Origin: Bradyrhizobium sp. B124
GTDB taxonomy: Bacteria; Pseudomonadota; Alphaproteobacteria; Rhizobiales; Xanthobacteraceae
Assembly: GCF_038967635.1 (NCBI RefSeq)
Contig: NZ_CP152413.1
Coordinates: 7,320,001-7,384,000 of the forward strand
Reading direction: 5' to 3'
Length of the DNA stretch: 64,000 bases
This document shows positions 47,134 to 56,709 of the stretch, piece after piece. The translations under genes and the position numbers were made by a program. Each line of letters starts with the position of its first letter. Position 1 is the stretch's first letter. The notes under the pieces are model-generated. The model did no database searches and was not told the origin of the DNA. It saw only the letters and a program-made list of their open reading frames with translations.

Positions 47134-48405
47134 GTTCGCTGCAACGCGTTGGTTTCGGCGGCATGTTCTGGCCGAGCTCTCGGCACAACAAACGCATGTC
47201 CCAAGTTTGTGCCCCGCCATCATAGAACAGCGCGTGCAGGGGTGCCGGATAAAGACGGTCGGCGACGCCCAATTATCTTTCTTCAAGGCAAGACAAAAGT
47301 TCAGCGCGTTACTTTCAGTCGCGTTATTCTCGCAATGGGACTATGGCGAGTTGCTCGCACTGGTCGCGCTCGCGGTTTGAGGGACCCTAAACAAACCAGC
47401 CAATTCGTCGAAGCAGAAGCTATGTGAAGATTTGCGTCGAGTGAACACGGAGCGTTGTAAAACCACAAGAGCATCTCTCGGGCGGCAAACTCCGCCGTTT
47501 CATTGTGCCGTCGCTGTCTGCTTGAGAACAGAGATGCCGGAAACCTGACAGCGCGTTAGGTTCACTCCACAGCGACGCTGGTACCTATGCGCGTTATTCG
47601 CACGCACGCCACAATTCGCAAGCGGCACAGAGATTGCTGGACAGCAAGCGAGGAGCTGCGCCGTCAGACCGGTCGAAGCGGCCCTGTCACAGGAGTTTCC
47701 GATGAGGCTTGCGATGCCGCTTTTGCTCGCAGAAACGACGCGGGTCAATGTGGTGGCCGCCACCAAATCCCGCATGCCACACGATAAGCTTGCCGTGTTG
47801 TCGAAACGGGCGCAGCGGTCGGAGACGGTGTTGAGCGTTACCGCGAGCACCGAGCTCAATAGCCGAGCCACGCAAGTGGCGACATTTCGGGCGTCTCGCT
47901 TGGGCGACAGCGTTCGCCCAAGGCGGCTGCTTGAGAACGGCCCTGCGGCTCCGGAAAATCACTTCACGTCTAAGGCGAATTCGACTTCGAACGTCCTGAA
48001 TGGCGCGGATACGCGCAAGCCGTTGTCGTTCACAATGCTGTCGAGCTGCCGTCGCGTCGTCGCCTCAGAAGGGACGGCTGGGGCGAACACAACGAATGTG
48101 TTCGCCATGTCGGAAGCCGCGCAGCCGAACTTAATACAGCGTGCGCCCATCCCGCAGGCTAATCGATTGATAGAGACCGGAGAGTCTGACCTCTGCTCCA
48201 CTGTACTGTCGCCGCTAACAGGCAGCGAAGCGGGTATGCACCGGCTGTTAGCGAGTGGTCTTGCGAGTCAATCTGGAAAGACGCCCAGTTCTTGGAGGTT
48301 GGACCGGACCAATAGGCGATGCATGCCAAATCCTTCAGCGATCCGGACGTGCAAGCGATCGCTGAGCCCGTATGACGACGTACTCTCACGGGGGGCCTGA
48401 CGCAC
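47134..48405. other. Gene-poor region upstream of modB
   Basis: About 1.3 kb, with long open frames on both strands (e.g. 47702-48400 plus) that carry no recognisable motifs. A modA gene would be expected here but I cannot find one. No promoter stands out. Confidence 0.45.
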
Positions 48406-49092
48406 ATGGATCCTTTTTCGGCGGAGATCTGGCAGTCCGTTGCGCTCACGATCGAGCTTGCCAGCGTGACGACGATGATCCTCCTGGTTGTTGGCGCGCC
48501 GCTCGCGTGGTGGCTAGCACGCTCAAAGACGGTCTTGAGCGACGCGGTGGCGACAATCATCGCGCTGCCACTTGTGCTGCCGCCGACTGCGCTCGGTTTC
48601 TGCGTACTCGTCCTGCTCGGCCCGAACGGTCCAGGGGGCCTTCTCGCCTCTTTCTGGGGCGAGCACACGCTCGCCTTTACTTTTGCTGGAATCGTGGTCG
48701 GATCGGTCCTCTCGGCGCTCCCTTTGGTGGTGCAACCGATCCGTAATGCCTTTGTTGCGATAGGCGACGGTCCGCTGGAAGTTGTGGGCAGTCAGCGTGT
48801 CTCTCCGTTGTATGCTTTCATTACCATCGGCCTGCCGCTAGCGCGACTGGAGTTTCTCAAGGCTGCCGTGATTGGCTTTGCTCATACGATCGGCACATTC
48901 GGCGTCGTGATGATGATCGGCGGCAACATTCCTGGGCGCACCAAGGTGTTGTCAGCCTACGTCATAGACTACGTCCAAGCATCGCGCTGGCGCGAGGCAA
49001 GTTGGGTTGCCGGCGGTATGGTGATGTTCGCCTTTGTCGTCATTTTCACTCTAACCCTCATCGACAAATGCTGTGCCAGGAGAGGCACATGA
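48406..49092 (+). CDS. modB: Molybdate ABC transporter permease ModB
   Basis: 228-residue inner-membrane permease with five to six membrane segments. The start DPFSAEIWQSVALTIELASV and LPLVLPPTALGFCVLVLLG are typical. The ABC-coupling EAA loop reads SPLYAFITIGLPLARLEF and continues with GFAHTIGTFGVVMMIGGNIP, where the usual Glu of GEFG is Thr. No modA or modC lies next to it, so it is an orphan and may be decaying or use partners elsewhere. Molybdate matters for nitrogenase FeMo-cofactor. Confidence 0.8.
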   Translation: MDPFSAEIWQSVALTIELASVTTMILLVVGAPLAWWLARSKTVLSDAVATIIALPLVLPPTALGFCVLVLLGPNGPGGLLASFWGEHTLAFTFAGIVVGSVLSALPLVVQPIRNAFVAIGDGPLEVVGSQRVSPLYAFITIGLPLARLEFLKAAVIGFAHTIGTFGVVMMIGGNIPGRTKVLSAYVIDYVQASRWREASWVAGGMVMFAFVVIFTLTLIDKCCARRGT

Positions 49093-49226
49093 GGGCAGGC
49101 ACACCTCGCCGGTTCGAATCGCTCGCGACGTGACGGCCGGCCAGACATGTCCGATCATGAGCGAGCAGCAGTATTGCAAGCCAGATCCGTCCGTCCTTGG
49201 CGAGGACACAGTGAACGCGGCCTGTT

Positions 49227-49860
49227 ATGGCCGCGGCGGCTGCCGGAATCAGCTGCAATTCCGCATACTCCGCGCCTCTGCTCGATGTGAGGAGTAATGA
49301 CGTCGGAGTTTCTAAGCAGCGGCGTGCCAGACTAGACGAGTTCATCGCCCGCGATATCGCAGGCAAGCGGGTACCGGGCGCGGTTGTTGCAATCGCCAGA
49401 GACAGCAATGGTTCGCTACAAGGCGTACGGACCTCGATCCACAAAGAGGAACGTCGATGCGATATTCGCATCCGCGTCTGTGACCAAACCGATGCTGGCG
49501 GTAGTTGGGTTTATGCTGATGGAAAAGGGTCGCCCGCATCTGCGGGTCAAGCTTCGCGATTCCGGAATCCGAAAAACATGAAGGTGGGATGCGGCAGCCT
49601 GACGGTTCGATAAAATTCGAAGCGCAGAGTTCTCCGATCTACGGCCACGATCTTCATCGCCACACATCAGGCCTCAGCTGTGGCGGGCCCTCGCATAGCT
49701 CTGATCAAGTCGCGCGTCTCTGTCGGGTTTCGCAGCTCAGCCGGTCAAGGCGTCAAGCATGTTTTCAACGAAGGCATTACCAAGCTGCCGCTGACGCATC
49801 AACTAGGGACTAAATCGGTGACCGATGTGATGCCCGGCAACGGCACCCACTCTGTCGAGC
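49227..49860 (+). pseudogene. Class C beta-lactamase-type serine hydrolase remnant
   Basis: Consecutive frames carry pieces in family order. ARLDEFIARDIAGKRVPGAV and VAIARD come first. YKAYG and AIFASASVTKPM, with the SxxK active site, are in the next frame. PDGSIKFEAQSSPIYGHDLH and RHTSGL follow, then GITKLPLTHQLGTK. At least three frameshifts occur between 49395 and 49760, and the C-terminal half (KTG box) is absent. A dead gene, probably for a penicillin-binding-protein-like esterase. Confidence 0.65.
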
Positions 49861-50054
49861 AATCGTCGTGCCGCGCGTGTGCCGCGCGCCGTGCTTAAAG
49901 CGAGTATGACGCATTCGCTGCGCAGCAGCAAACCCTTGTGTGCTGCTTTGTTGGAGTTCCCACGTCGACGTTCAAAACCGGACCATTAACGCGATGGGTG
50001 ATCAGCCGCGAGCTTGTACCTTGCTAGCTGGGCTCGCCAATCCGCATTGCAGAC

Positions 50055-50083
50055 TGCCAAGCGGCGGCTTGGCATCTGCCAAG
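50055..50083 (+). promoter_or_regulatory. Three-half-site activator array upstream of hupS
   Basis: TGCCAAG (50055-50061), CTTGGCA (50068-50074) and TGCCAAG (50077-50083). The second pair forms a perfect 16-bp palindrome, CTTGGCATCTGCCAAG. The first and third sites are 22 bp apart, two helical turns. The array spans about -70 to -41 from the predicted sigma-54 start. Likely the site of an enhancer-binding protein such as HoxA, but the factor is not shown by sequence. Confidence 0.5.
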
Positions 50084-50097
50084 TGCTTCTTGTGCCG

Positions 50098-50113
50098 TGG
50101 CCTGTTTCTTGCT
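50098..50113 (+). promoter_or_regulatory. Sigma-54 promoter of the hup operon
   Basis: TGGCCTGTTTCTTGCT: GG-N10-GC spacing with TGGC and TTGCT intact. The predicted start is near 50124, 39 bases before the hupS ATG. RpoN-dependent hup promoters are established in rhizobia (NifA in R. leguminosarum, HoxA in B. japonicum). Confidence 0.7.
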
Positions 50114-50162
50114 GCTGGACGTCAGTAATTCGTTACGTCCGACGAGACACTTGGAAGGGTTC

Positions 50163-51263
50163 ATGGGCGGGGCAACGGAAACTTTCTACAGCGTGATCAG
50201 ACGTCAGGGAATCACGCGTCGCAGTTTCAACAGATTCTGCAGTTTTACGGCTGCGAGCTTCGGACTCGGTCCACTCGCCGCAAGCGGTATTGCCACCGCT
50301 CTGGAGACCAAACCGCGTGTGCCCGTCATCTGGCTGCACGGGCTCGAGTGTACTTGCTGCTCGGAAAGCTTTATCCGCTCGGCCCATCCTTTGATCAAAG
50401 ATGCGCTGTTGTCGATGATTTCGCTCGACTATGACGATACGATCATGGCGGCGGCAGGAGATCAGGCCGAAGCCATCCTGGAGGAAACCCGTGCCAGGTA
50501 CAAAGGCAAGTATGTGCTTGCCGTCGAAGGCAATCCGCCGCTGAACGAGGGTGGCATGTTCTGCATTGACGGCGGCAAGCCGTTCATTGAAAAGCTCAGG
50601 TCGATGGCGGAAGAGGCCATGGCGATCATCGCTTGGGGCACATGTGCGTCCTGGGGCTGCGTGCAAGCGGCCAAGCCAAATCCGACTGGCGCGGCGCCGA
50701 TCGATAAGGTGATCACCAACAAGCCGATTATCAAGGTGCCCGGGTGCCCGCCCATCGCGGAGGTCATGACCGGCCTGGTGACCTTCATGACCACGTTCGG
50801 AAAGCTTCCGGAGCTCGATCGCCAAGGACGTCCAAGGATGTTTTATTCCGAGCGCATCCACGACAAGTGCTATCGGCGTGCCCATTTCGACGCTGGCCAA
50901 TTTGTCGAGGAGTGGGATGATGAGGGCGCACGCAAGGGCTACTGCCTGTACAAGATGGGTTGCAAGGGGCCGACCACCTACAATGCCTGCTCGGCCGTTC
51001 GGTGGAACGGCGGCGTTTCATTCCCAGTTCAATCCGGCCACGGCTGCTTCGGCTGCTCCGAAGACGGCTTTTGGGACAGAGGTTCATTTTACGACCGGCT
51101 CACGACCATCAAGCAGTTCGGCATCGAGAAGAACGTCGATCAGATTGGCATGGCCGCTGCCGGCGCAGTTGGACTGACCGTCGCCGCGCACGCGGCGGTC
51201 ACGGCCGTGAAGCGGTTGACCCACAAGCCGGATCGCGCAGCTCACAGAAGTAAACCGAGTTGA
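50163..51263 (+). CDS. hupS: Uptake [NiFe]-hydrogenase small subunit
   Basis: 366-residue iron-sulfur subunit that passes electrons from the active site toward the cytochrome b. A Tat signal ([20 protein letters not shown], twin Arg at 19-20) exports the folded dimer. Cluster ligands are [71 protein letters not shown] and [16 protein letters not shown]-terminal hydrophobic anchor ([20 protein letters not shown]) is present. The start at 50163 follows GGAAGGG; the longer frame from 50097 begins before the predicted transcript. All key residues are present. Confidence 0.95.
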   Translation: MGGATETFYSVIRRQGITRRSFNRFCSFTAASFGLGPLAASGIATALETKPRVPVIWLHGLECTCCSESFIRSAHPLIKDALLSMISLDYDDTIMAAAGDQAEAILEETRARYKGKYVLAVEGNPPLNEGGMFCIDGGKPFIEKLRSMAEEAMAIIAWGTCASWGCVQAAKPNPTGAAPIDKVITNKPIIKVPGCPPIAEVMTGLVTFMTTFGKLPELDRQGRPRMFYSERIHDKCYRRAHFDAGQFVEEWDDEGARKGYCLYKMGCKGPTTYNACSAVRWNGGVSFPVQSGHGCFGCSEDGFWDRGSFYDRLTTIKQFGIEKNVDQIGMAAAGAVGLTVAAHAAVTAVKRLTHKPDRAAHRSKPS

Positions 51264-51267
51264 GGGG

Positions 51268-53067
51268 ATGGCGAAGGTGGGTGTCCGGACACCGAATGGG
51301 TTCAATCTCGATTCTTCCGGTAAGCGAATTGTCATCGATCCGCTGACCCGGATCGAAGGCCACCTGCGCGTCGAGGCCAATCTCGGTTCCGACAATGTGA
51401 TCCGCAATGCAGTCTCGAGCGGGACGATGTGGCGTGGCATCGAAGTCATCCTGCGCGGGCGCGATCCGCGCGACGCATGGGCGTTCACCGAGCGGATTTG
51501 CGGTGTCTGCACCGGCACCCATGCGCTCACCTCTGTGCGCGCGGTTGAGAATGCGCTAGGGATCTCCATTCCGGAGAATGCCAACTCGATCCGCAACATC
51601 ATGCAGCTGTGCCTGCTTGTGCATGATCACCTCGTGCATTTCTATCATCTGCACGCGCTGGATTGGGTCGATGTGGTTTCCGCGCTCAAGGCCGATCCCA
51701 AATCGACCTCCGCGCTGGCGCAGTCCATCTCGCCCTGGCCGCTGTCGTCTCCTGGCTATTTTAAGGATTTGCAGATCAGGCTCACCAGATTCTTTGGATC
51801 AGGGCAACTTGGTCCGTTCAAGAATGGCTATTGGGGTCATCCGGCCTACAAGCTGCCACCGGAAGCGAACCTGATGGCCATGGCGCATTATCTGGAAGCG
51901 CTCGACTTCCAGAAAGAGATCGTCAAGATCCAAGCCATTTATGGGGGCAAGAACCCGCATCCGAACTGGCTGGTCGGGGGCGTGCCCTGCGCGATCAATA
52001 TCGATGGAACAGGCGCGGTGGGCGCGATCCATATGGAGCGGCTTAACCTCGTGTCCTCGATCATCGACCGTTCGATCGAGTTTGTCGAGCAGGTCTATCT
52101 GCCCGACATTGCAGCGATCGGCTCGTTCTACAAGGACTGGCTCTATGGCGGCGGGCTTTCGGGCAAAAGTGTGATGTCCTATGGCGACATCCCCGAAAGC
52201 GGCAACGACTGTTCCGAGAAAAGCCTCAAGCTGCCGCGCGGCGTCATTCTTGATGGCAATCTCGAGGAGATCTTGCCGATTGACCTTGGCGATCCCGAGC
52301 AGATCCAGGAGTTCGTCGCCCATTCATGGTATAAGTACCCGAGCGAGTTCTGCGGTCTGCATCCCTGGGATGGCGTCACCGAGCCGAGCTTTCAGCTTGG
52401 CGAAAAGGTCAAAGGCAGCAGGACAGATATCAAGGAACTCGACGAAGGCGGCAAGTATTCCTGGATCAAAGCGCCGCGCTGGCGCGGCCACGCCGTCGAG
52501 GTCGGGCCGTTGGCACGATACATCATCGGTTGTGCGCAAGGCAAAGCCGAGTTCAAGGAGCCGGCCGAGAGACTGCTCAAGGGGCTCGATCTTCCCCTGA
52601 CTGCGCTGTTTTCGACGCTTGGCCGTACCGCGGCCCGAGCGCTCGAATGTCAGTGGGCGGCGCGTCAGATGCGTTATTTCCAGGACAAGCTGGTGCTCCA
52701 CATCAAGGCCGGCAATACCGCAACTGCCAATGTCAGCAAGTGGAAGCCGGAAAGCTGGCCTAAGGAGGCCAAGGGCTACGGTTTCACTGAGGCGCCGCGC
52801 GGTGCGCTCGGGCATTGGATCAAGATCAAGGACACCAAGATCGGCAATTACCAATGTGTTGTGCCGACGACGTGGAACGGGTCGCCTCGCGATTCCAAGG
52901 GCAATATTGGCGCTTTTGAGGCCTCCCTGATCGGTACTCCGATGGCGGATCCGCATCGGCCGGTCGAGATCTTGCGAACGATCCATTCCTTCGATCCGTG
53001 CTTGGCGTGTTCGACCCACGTGATCAGTCCTGCCGGCCAAGAAATGGCTTCAGTCAATGTTCGTTAG
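51268..53067 (+). CDS. hupL: Uptake [NiFe]-hydrogenase large subunit
   Basis: 599-residue catalytic subunit oxidising H2 at the Ni-Fe(CN)2CO centre. The N-terminal ligand motif is [12 protein letters not shown] (Cys78, Cys81), the C-terminal [10 protein letters not shown] (Cys578, Cys581). His584 marks the HupD cleavage site; the 15 residues after it would be removed during maturation. [13 protein letters not shown] near the N-terminus is typical. It starts 4 bases after hupS with GAGGGG upstream and overlaps the hupC region. No lesion is seen. Confidence 0.96.
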   Translation: MAKVGVRTPNGFNLDSSGKRIVIDPLTRIEGHLRVEANLGSDNVIRNAVSSGTMWRGIEVILRGRDPRDAWAFTERICGVCTGTHALTSVRAVENALGISIPENANSIRNIMQLCLLVHDHLVHFYHLHALDWVDVVSALKADPKSTSALAQSISPWPLSSPGYFKDLQIRLTRFFGSGQLGPFKNGYWGHPAYKLPPEANLMAMAHYLEALDFQKEIVKIQAIYGGKNPHPNWLVGGVPCAINIDGTGAVGAIHMERLNLVSSIIDRSIEFVEQVYLPDIAAIGSFYKDWLYGGGLSGKSVMSYGDIPESGNDCSEKSLKLPRGVILDGNLEEILPIDLGDPEQIQEFVAHSWYKYPSEFCGLHPWDGVTEPSFQLGEKVKGSRTDIKELDEGGKYSWIKAPRWRGHAVEVGPLARYIIGCAQGKAEFKEPAERLLKGLDLPLTALFSTLGRTAARALECQWAARQMRYFQDKLVLHIKAGNTATANVSKWKPESWPKEAKGYGFTEAPRGALGHWIKIKDTKIGNYQCVVPTTWNGSPRDSKGNIGAFEASLIGTPMADPHRPVEILRTIHSFDPCLACSTHVISPAGQEMASVNVR

Positions 53068-53071
53068 GCAC

Positions 53072-53791
53072 ATGCTGGACAAGACTCCGCCCCCCCTTAC
53101 GGCCGTCGATGCGGCACCGAACGCTCGCAGTGTCGGCCATGGCGTCGCCTACGTTTATGAGGCGCCGGTGCGACTGTGCCATTGGGTCAATGCGGCGGCC
53201 ATTCTGGTGCTGGGTATATCCGGTTATCTCATTGGAACTGGGATACCGGCGATGCCGGGAGAGGCAAGCGGCAATTTCCTGTTTGGCTATATCCGCGTTG
53301 CGCATTTCTCTGCGGGATATGTGCTCGGCGTCGGCTTTCTGCTGCGCATCTACTGGGCCCTGATGGGAAACCCGTATGCCATGCAGATCTTCTGCGTGCC
53401 GCTCTGGCGCAGGAGCTTTTGGCGCGAGGTGTGCCACGAGATTCGTTGGTATGCTTTCCTTGCAGCTGAGCCAGAGAGGCGTGTCGGGCACAATCGCCTA
53501 GCTCAAGTCGCAATGTTCTTCATGTTTACGCAGACGATCACGTTCATGGTTGTCACAGGCTTCGCACTTTATGGACAGGGCGCCGGTAGTGACAGCTGGC
53601 AGTACGAGCTATTTGGCTGGGTGTTTGCAATCTGGCCGAACAGTCAGGACGTCCATACCTGGCATCATCTCGGCCTGTGGGTAATCGTGAGCTTTGCACT
53701 CGTCCATATCTACGCGGTGATCCGGGAGGACGTCATGTCGCGCCAAAGCATCTCCTCCATGATTTCGGGTGAACGCGAGCTTCGCGATTGA
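53072..53791 (+). CDS. hupC: Hydrogenase b-type cytochrome HupC
   Basis: 239-residue membrane diheme cytochrome that accepts electrons from HupS and passes them to quinone. Four membrane segments are visible, with heme-ligand His in VRLCHWVNAAAILVLGISGY, VAHFSAGYVLGVGFLLRIYW and TWHHLGLWVIVSFALVHIYA. The ATG at 53072 (MLDKTPPPLTAVDA) follows the hupL stop; ATG 53057 would overlap hupL by 11 bases. Length matches the family. Confidence 0.9.
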   Translation: MLDKTPPPLTAVDAAPNARSVGHGVAYVYEAPVRLCHWVNAAAILVLGISGYLIGTGIPAMPGEASGNFLFGYIRVAHFSAGYVLGVGFLLRIYWALMGNPYAMQIFCVPLWRRSFWREVCHEIRWYAFLAAEPERRVGHNRLAQVAMFFMFTQTITFMVVTGFALYGQGAGSDSWQYELFGWVFAIWPNSQDVHTWHHLGLWVIVSFALVHIYAVIREDVMSRQSISSMISGERELRD

Positions 53792-53802
53792 CTGGGAAGC
53801 GG

Positions 53803-54387
53803 ATGCTAAGTCCGGAGAACAAGAAGCGGATCCTGGTGCTCGGCATCGGCAATATCCTGTGGGCCGATGAGGGATTCGGCGTGCGAGCGGTCGAGGAGTT
53901 TCACCGCCGCTACGTCACCCATGACAACGTCACCATCCTCGATGGTGGCACTCAGGGGCTCTACCTCGTCAGTTTTCTCGAGTGGGCGGACTGCCTGATC
54001 GTGTTCGATGCCATCGACTATGGACTGCCGCCCGGGCAGTTGAAGCTCGTGCGAGATGACGAAGTGCCAAAATTTACCGCTGCCAAGAAGGTGAGCCTGC
54101 ATCAGACCGGCTTTCAGGAGGTGTTGAGTGCGGCCGACCTGCTTGGCCGCTGCCCGCGAGAACTCGCTCTCATCGGCTGTCAGCCGTTGGACCTGGAGCA
54201 TTGGGGCGGTCCGCTGACTGCTCCGGTGCGTTCTCAGATTGCGCCTGCGATTGAACTGGCTTGCAAACTGTTGGTGCAGTGGGGCTCGCCGGCAAAGCTG
54301 CGGACCGCGCCGCTGACTGCAGCAGAACAGCTGTTTGCGAACAATATCGACCGTGCAAACTATGAAACAAGAGCGCAGCCGATCTAG
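53803..54387 (+). CDS. hupD: Hydrogenase maturation endopeptidase HupD
   Basis: 194-residue HybD-type protease that removes the HupL C-terminal tail after nickel insertion. Nickel-sensing residues are in GIGNILWADEGFGVRAVEEF (Glu), VFDAIDYGLPPG (Asp) and VSLHQTGFQEVL (His), and CQPLDLEHWGGPLTAPV is the conserved C-terminal region. The start at ATG 53803 follows GGGAAG; an upstream TTG at 53788 overlaps hupC. Confidence 0.92.
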   Translation: MLSPENKKRILVLGIGNILWADEGFGVRAVEEFHRRYVTHDNVTILDGGTQGLYLVSFLEWADCLIVFDAIDYGLPPGQLKLVRDDEVPKFTAAKKVSLHQTGFQEVLSAADLLGRCPRELALIGCQPLDLEHWGGPLTAPVRSQIAPAIELACKLLVQWGSPAKLRTAPLTAAEQLFANNIDRANYETRAQPI

Positions 54388-54402
54388 CGGCCCGGGCTGA
54401 CC

Positions 54403-54693
54403 ATGTGCCTTGGCTTGCCAATGACGATTGTTGAGACAGACGGCATCACGGCTCTGTGCGAGCATGGCAATGAACAGCGGCGTGTCTCGGTCATGCTGCT
54501 CTCCGACGCGTCGCTCGGCGCCAAGGTGCTCGTCCATATCGATACCGCGGTGCGGCTGTTGGACGAGGATGAAGCAAGGCTGATCTCGCAAGCACTCGAC
54601 GGGCTTGAGGCCGGCCTCAACGGCCAGGACTGCGATCGCTTCTTTGCGGACTTGATCGGTCATGAGCCGCAATTGCCCGAGCACCTACGCTAG
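54403..54693 (+). CDS. hupF: HupF, HypC-family chaperone
   Basis: 96 residues beginning MCLGLPMTIVETDG. The N-terminal Cys after Met is the HypC-family functional residue that binds iron and the large-subunit precursor. HupF is thought to protect HupL from oxygen and assist HypC. The C-terminal extension (DGLEAGLNGQDCDRFFADLI) distinguishes it from HypC (61353). About 200 bp of apparently non-coding DNA follow, before the hupG remnant. Confidence 0.88.
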   Translation: MCLGLPMTIVETDGITALCEHGNEQRRVSVMLLSDASLGAKVLVHIDTAVRLLDEDEARLISQALDGLEAGLNGQDCDRFFADLIGHEPQLPEHLR

Positions 54694-54894
54694 TGGTGCC
54701 GCTTGCGGACGTTGCGCTGCCTACGCTTGCTCGCATATCGAATCTGCAATCGCGGGCACCCTCTACACGAAAAACATCAAGCGCTTTGAGCCCCCGATCC
54801 GAACGGGGGAACGCGATCGCGGCGAGACGATGATTGGCATGTGCCTTGCTAATACCCCGCTTAGTAGAACCAAACATTATCATAAAGGCGTCTG

Positions 54895-55326
54895 ATGAAG
54901 TTCCAGGCGGCGCAGCATGATCTGGCACGGCCCGGTCCGTCCGAGGTGAGGAGCGTCACCGCCGATGGGCCGCCGGCCACACACGATTCCATGAGGGCAG
55001 TCGTGGTGCTGCTGTCGGCGGCCGATCCCCTGTATTCGCCCCTATATTCGCTCTGGGCCATCCACGTCGCAATCTCCCTTTCTGAACTGATCAAGGCGCT
55101 TCGGCGGCGCATGCGAGGCGCAGTGACTGCGCGCGGCGCTAGTGGCGAACTGGACGGACGGCTCGGGCTGCGTGACCCGCCGACGCCAGTCCTGTGCCAT
55201 CAGCACGATACACTCCGCCCGACCGGCAAGAATCAAGTCCGTTTGGTCAAGATCGACCGAATCTCGGCACCGATCGTTCGGCCACACGCCCTTGGCGCTT
55301 GTATCGCCAAGAGCATTGCCTCCTGA
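54895..55326 (+). pseudogene. hupG: HupG/HyaE-like maturation factor, decayed
   Basis: The middle part (MRAVVVLLSAADP, then SLSELIKALRRRMRGAVTAR and [18 protein letters not shown]) follows the thioredoxin-like fold of HupG/HyaE, a chaperone for the HupS Tat precursor. After about 55215 the frame reads [20 protein letters not shown], unlike the family, while another frame reads [12 protein letters not shown], close to the usual C-terminal helix; a frameshift is likely. The N-terminal 30 residues are also not conserved. Probably non-functional, with modest confidence. Confidence 0.5.
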
Positions 55327-55349
55327 CACACCCAAAGGAACGTCGCATC

Positions 55350-56213
55350 ATGAAAACAGCGGCCAGCGTCGTATCGGAAGGCGCCGAGCAGGCGGCAAGC
55401 GACTTCCCACTCGACGCGGAAAGTCTCGGCGTAATCCATAGCGGGCCGACGGCTGTGGGGGCGCTCGCCAAGCGCGCTTGGCGCGATGGAGACGAGCTTG
55501 CGAGAATCTGTCCGAATGCCACCGGGCTGTTATCGAACGCCGCTGCTGCCGTTGGCGGCCAGAAAAGCGGCGCACGGACGCAGCTGTACAGCCTGGCGAA
55601 TCTCAGCGATCTCGAGCGCAAGCTGATTTCCGAAGTGCTTGGGGACGGCGAGGTTGCCGGCGTCGTTGCGCTGCCAGATGGCTCTTTGGCGCAAATCCGG
55701 GAGGCCATGCTGGCGGGCATCTGGCGCGTCCGCATCGGGGCGGAGCCGGCACACGAATATGTTGAGATCGGGGCGATCCCGCAGATCGTGCGGCGCGCCG
55801 CAACTGACCTGACGTCCACCGATCTTGTGATAGGCTCGGCGCCGGACGGCGCGATGAACGTGCTCCCGGTGCTCGCCGAAATACGCGAGCGGGCCCGCGC
55901 CTGGCGCCCTGGCATGCGCGCGCATGTCGTCAATCTCACACTGCTGCCGATGAGCGCTATCGACCTGGCGTTTCTGCAGCAAAGCGTGGGCAATGGTCCG
56001 GTCCAGCTCATCTTCCGCGGCTACGGCTCATGCCGAGTGCAGGCGACTGGAATCCGGAACGTCTGGTCGGTGCAGTTCTTCAATTCTATGGACAACATTA
56101 TCCTGGATACGCTGGAGGTCGGCGGCGTGCCGATCGTAGCGTTGGCCGCCGACGAGGATTTCGAGGATTCCGCCGAACGCTTGCACGAAATCATCAAGGC
56201 TTACTTCACATGA
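55350..56213 (+). CDS. hupH: Hydrogenase expression/formation protein HupH
   Basis: 287-residue HyaF-family protein needed for maturation of HupL or HupS. Recognisable parts are [51 protein letters not shown] and [16 protein letters not shown] [20 protein letters not shown]. The start at 55350 follows AAAGGAA. The stop overlaps the ATG of the hupJ remnant. It appears intact. Confidence 0.85.
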   Translation: MKTAASVVSEGAEQAASDFPLDAESLGVIHSGPTAVGALAKRAWRDGDELARICPNATGLLSNAAAAVGGQKSGARTQLYSLANLSDLERKLISEVLGDGEVAGVVALPDGSLAQIREAMLAGIWRVRIGAEPAHEYVEIGAIPQIVRRAATDLTSTDLVIGSAPDGAMNVLPVLAEIRERARAWRPGMRAHVVNLTLLPMSAIDLAFLQQSVGNGPVQLIFRGYGSCRVQATGIRNVWSVQFFNSMDNIILDTLEVGGVPIVALAADEDFEDSAERLHEIIKAYFT

Positions 56214-56709
56214 AGAGCTTAGAGAATACCCGGCATCCGGCGGGCTCTCGCGGGAGGCGCGCGCATTCACGGTGGCGCGATATCCCAGTAGCTTGCCCCA
56301 AGCATCTCCCCCGACGCGCGAACGAACCGTTCGGGGTCGAAGTGATCGGATTTCGCACGCGTGAGCGCGGGTCGTTGGCATGATGGGGGCGCCTTGGGTC
56401 ATGAAGGTGGTTGTCATCCTGCGTAACGGCACTCGGCGACCGCGGGTTGAGCGGAAATCGCGAGTTCGAGCCGGCGAAATCGGACTTATTGTCTGCGAGA
56501 TCGCGCTATTGGGCTTGATTGCCTGTTGCTCGCTGTTGTCGGCGTTCTTCGCACGCGAAGACATGCGGTTCGCCCGTGCCGAAGCGGCGGTCCCTGCCAT
56601 GATGTGGCGGGACGACCGGCCAGCGTCACATCGGATCCATGCGCCAGATCTCAGTTCGAGCGACCGCTGGCGTTTCGTGCGCGAGATGATGGTAGAACGG
56701 TGCGCATGA
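56210..56709 (+). pseudogene. hupJ: HupJ/HybE-like assembly factor, frameshifted
   Basis: It begins ATG 56210 overlapping the hupH stop. The family start ANEPFGVEVIGFRTRERGSL leads to a stop at about 56382. The continuation MMGAPWVMKVVVILRNG, RVRAGEIGLIVCEIALLGLI and CCSLLSAFFAREDMRFARAE lies in the next frame to 56709, where the ATGA junction with hupK is preserved. Residues that are usually SCSLFSPM read CCSLLSAF. Frameshift plus drift indicates a pseudogene. No rubredoxin-like hupI is present between hupH and this gene, where it normally sits. Confidence 0.62.

Noticed and set aside
49949..49964. NifA upstream activator site for hupS
   Set aside because: TGT-N10-ACG has the wrong last base, and a single near-match over this length is expected by chance.
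54662..54895. 77-codon frame between hupF and hupG as hupG start
   Set aside because: Not similar to HupG, Cys/Ser-rich and overlapping hupF out of frame.
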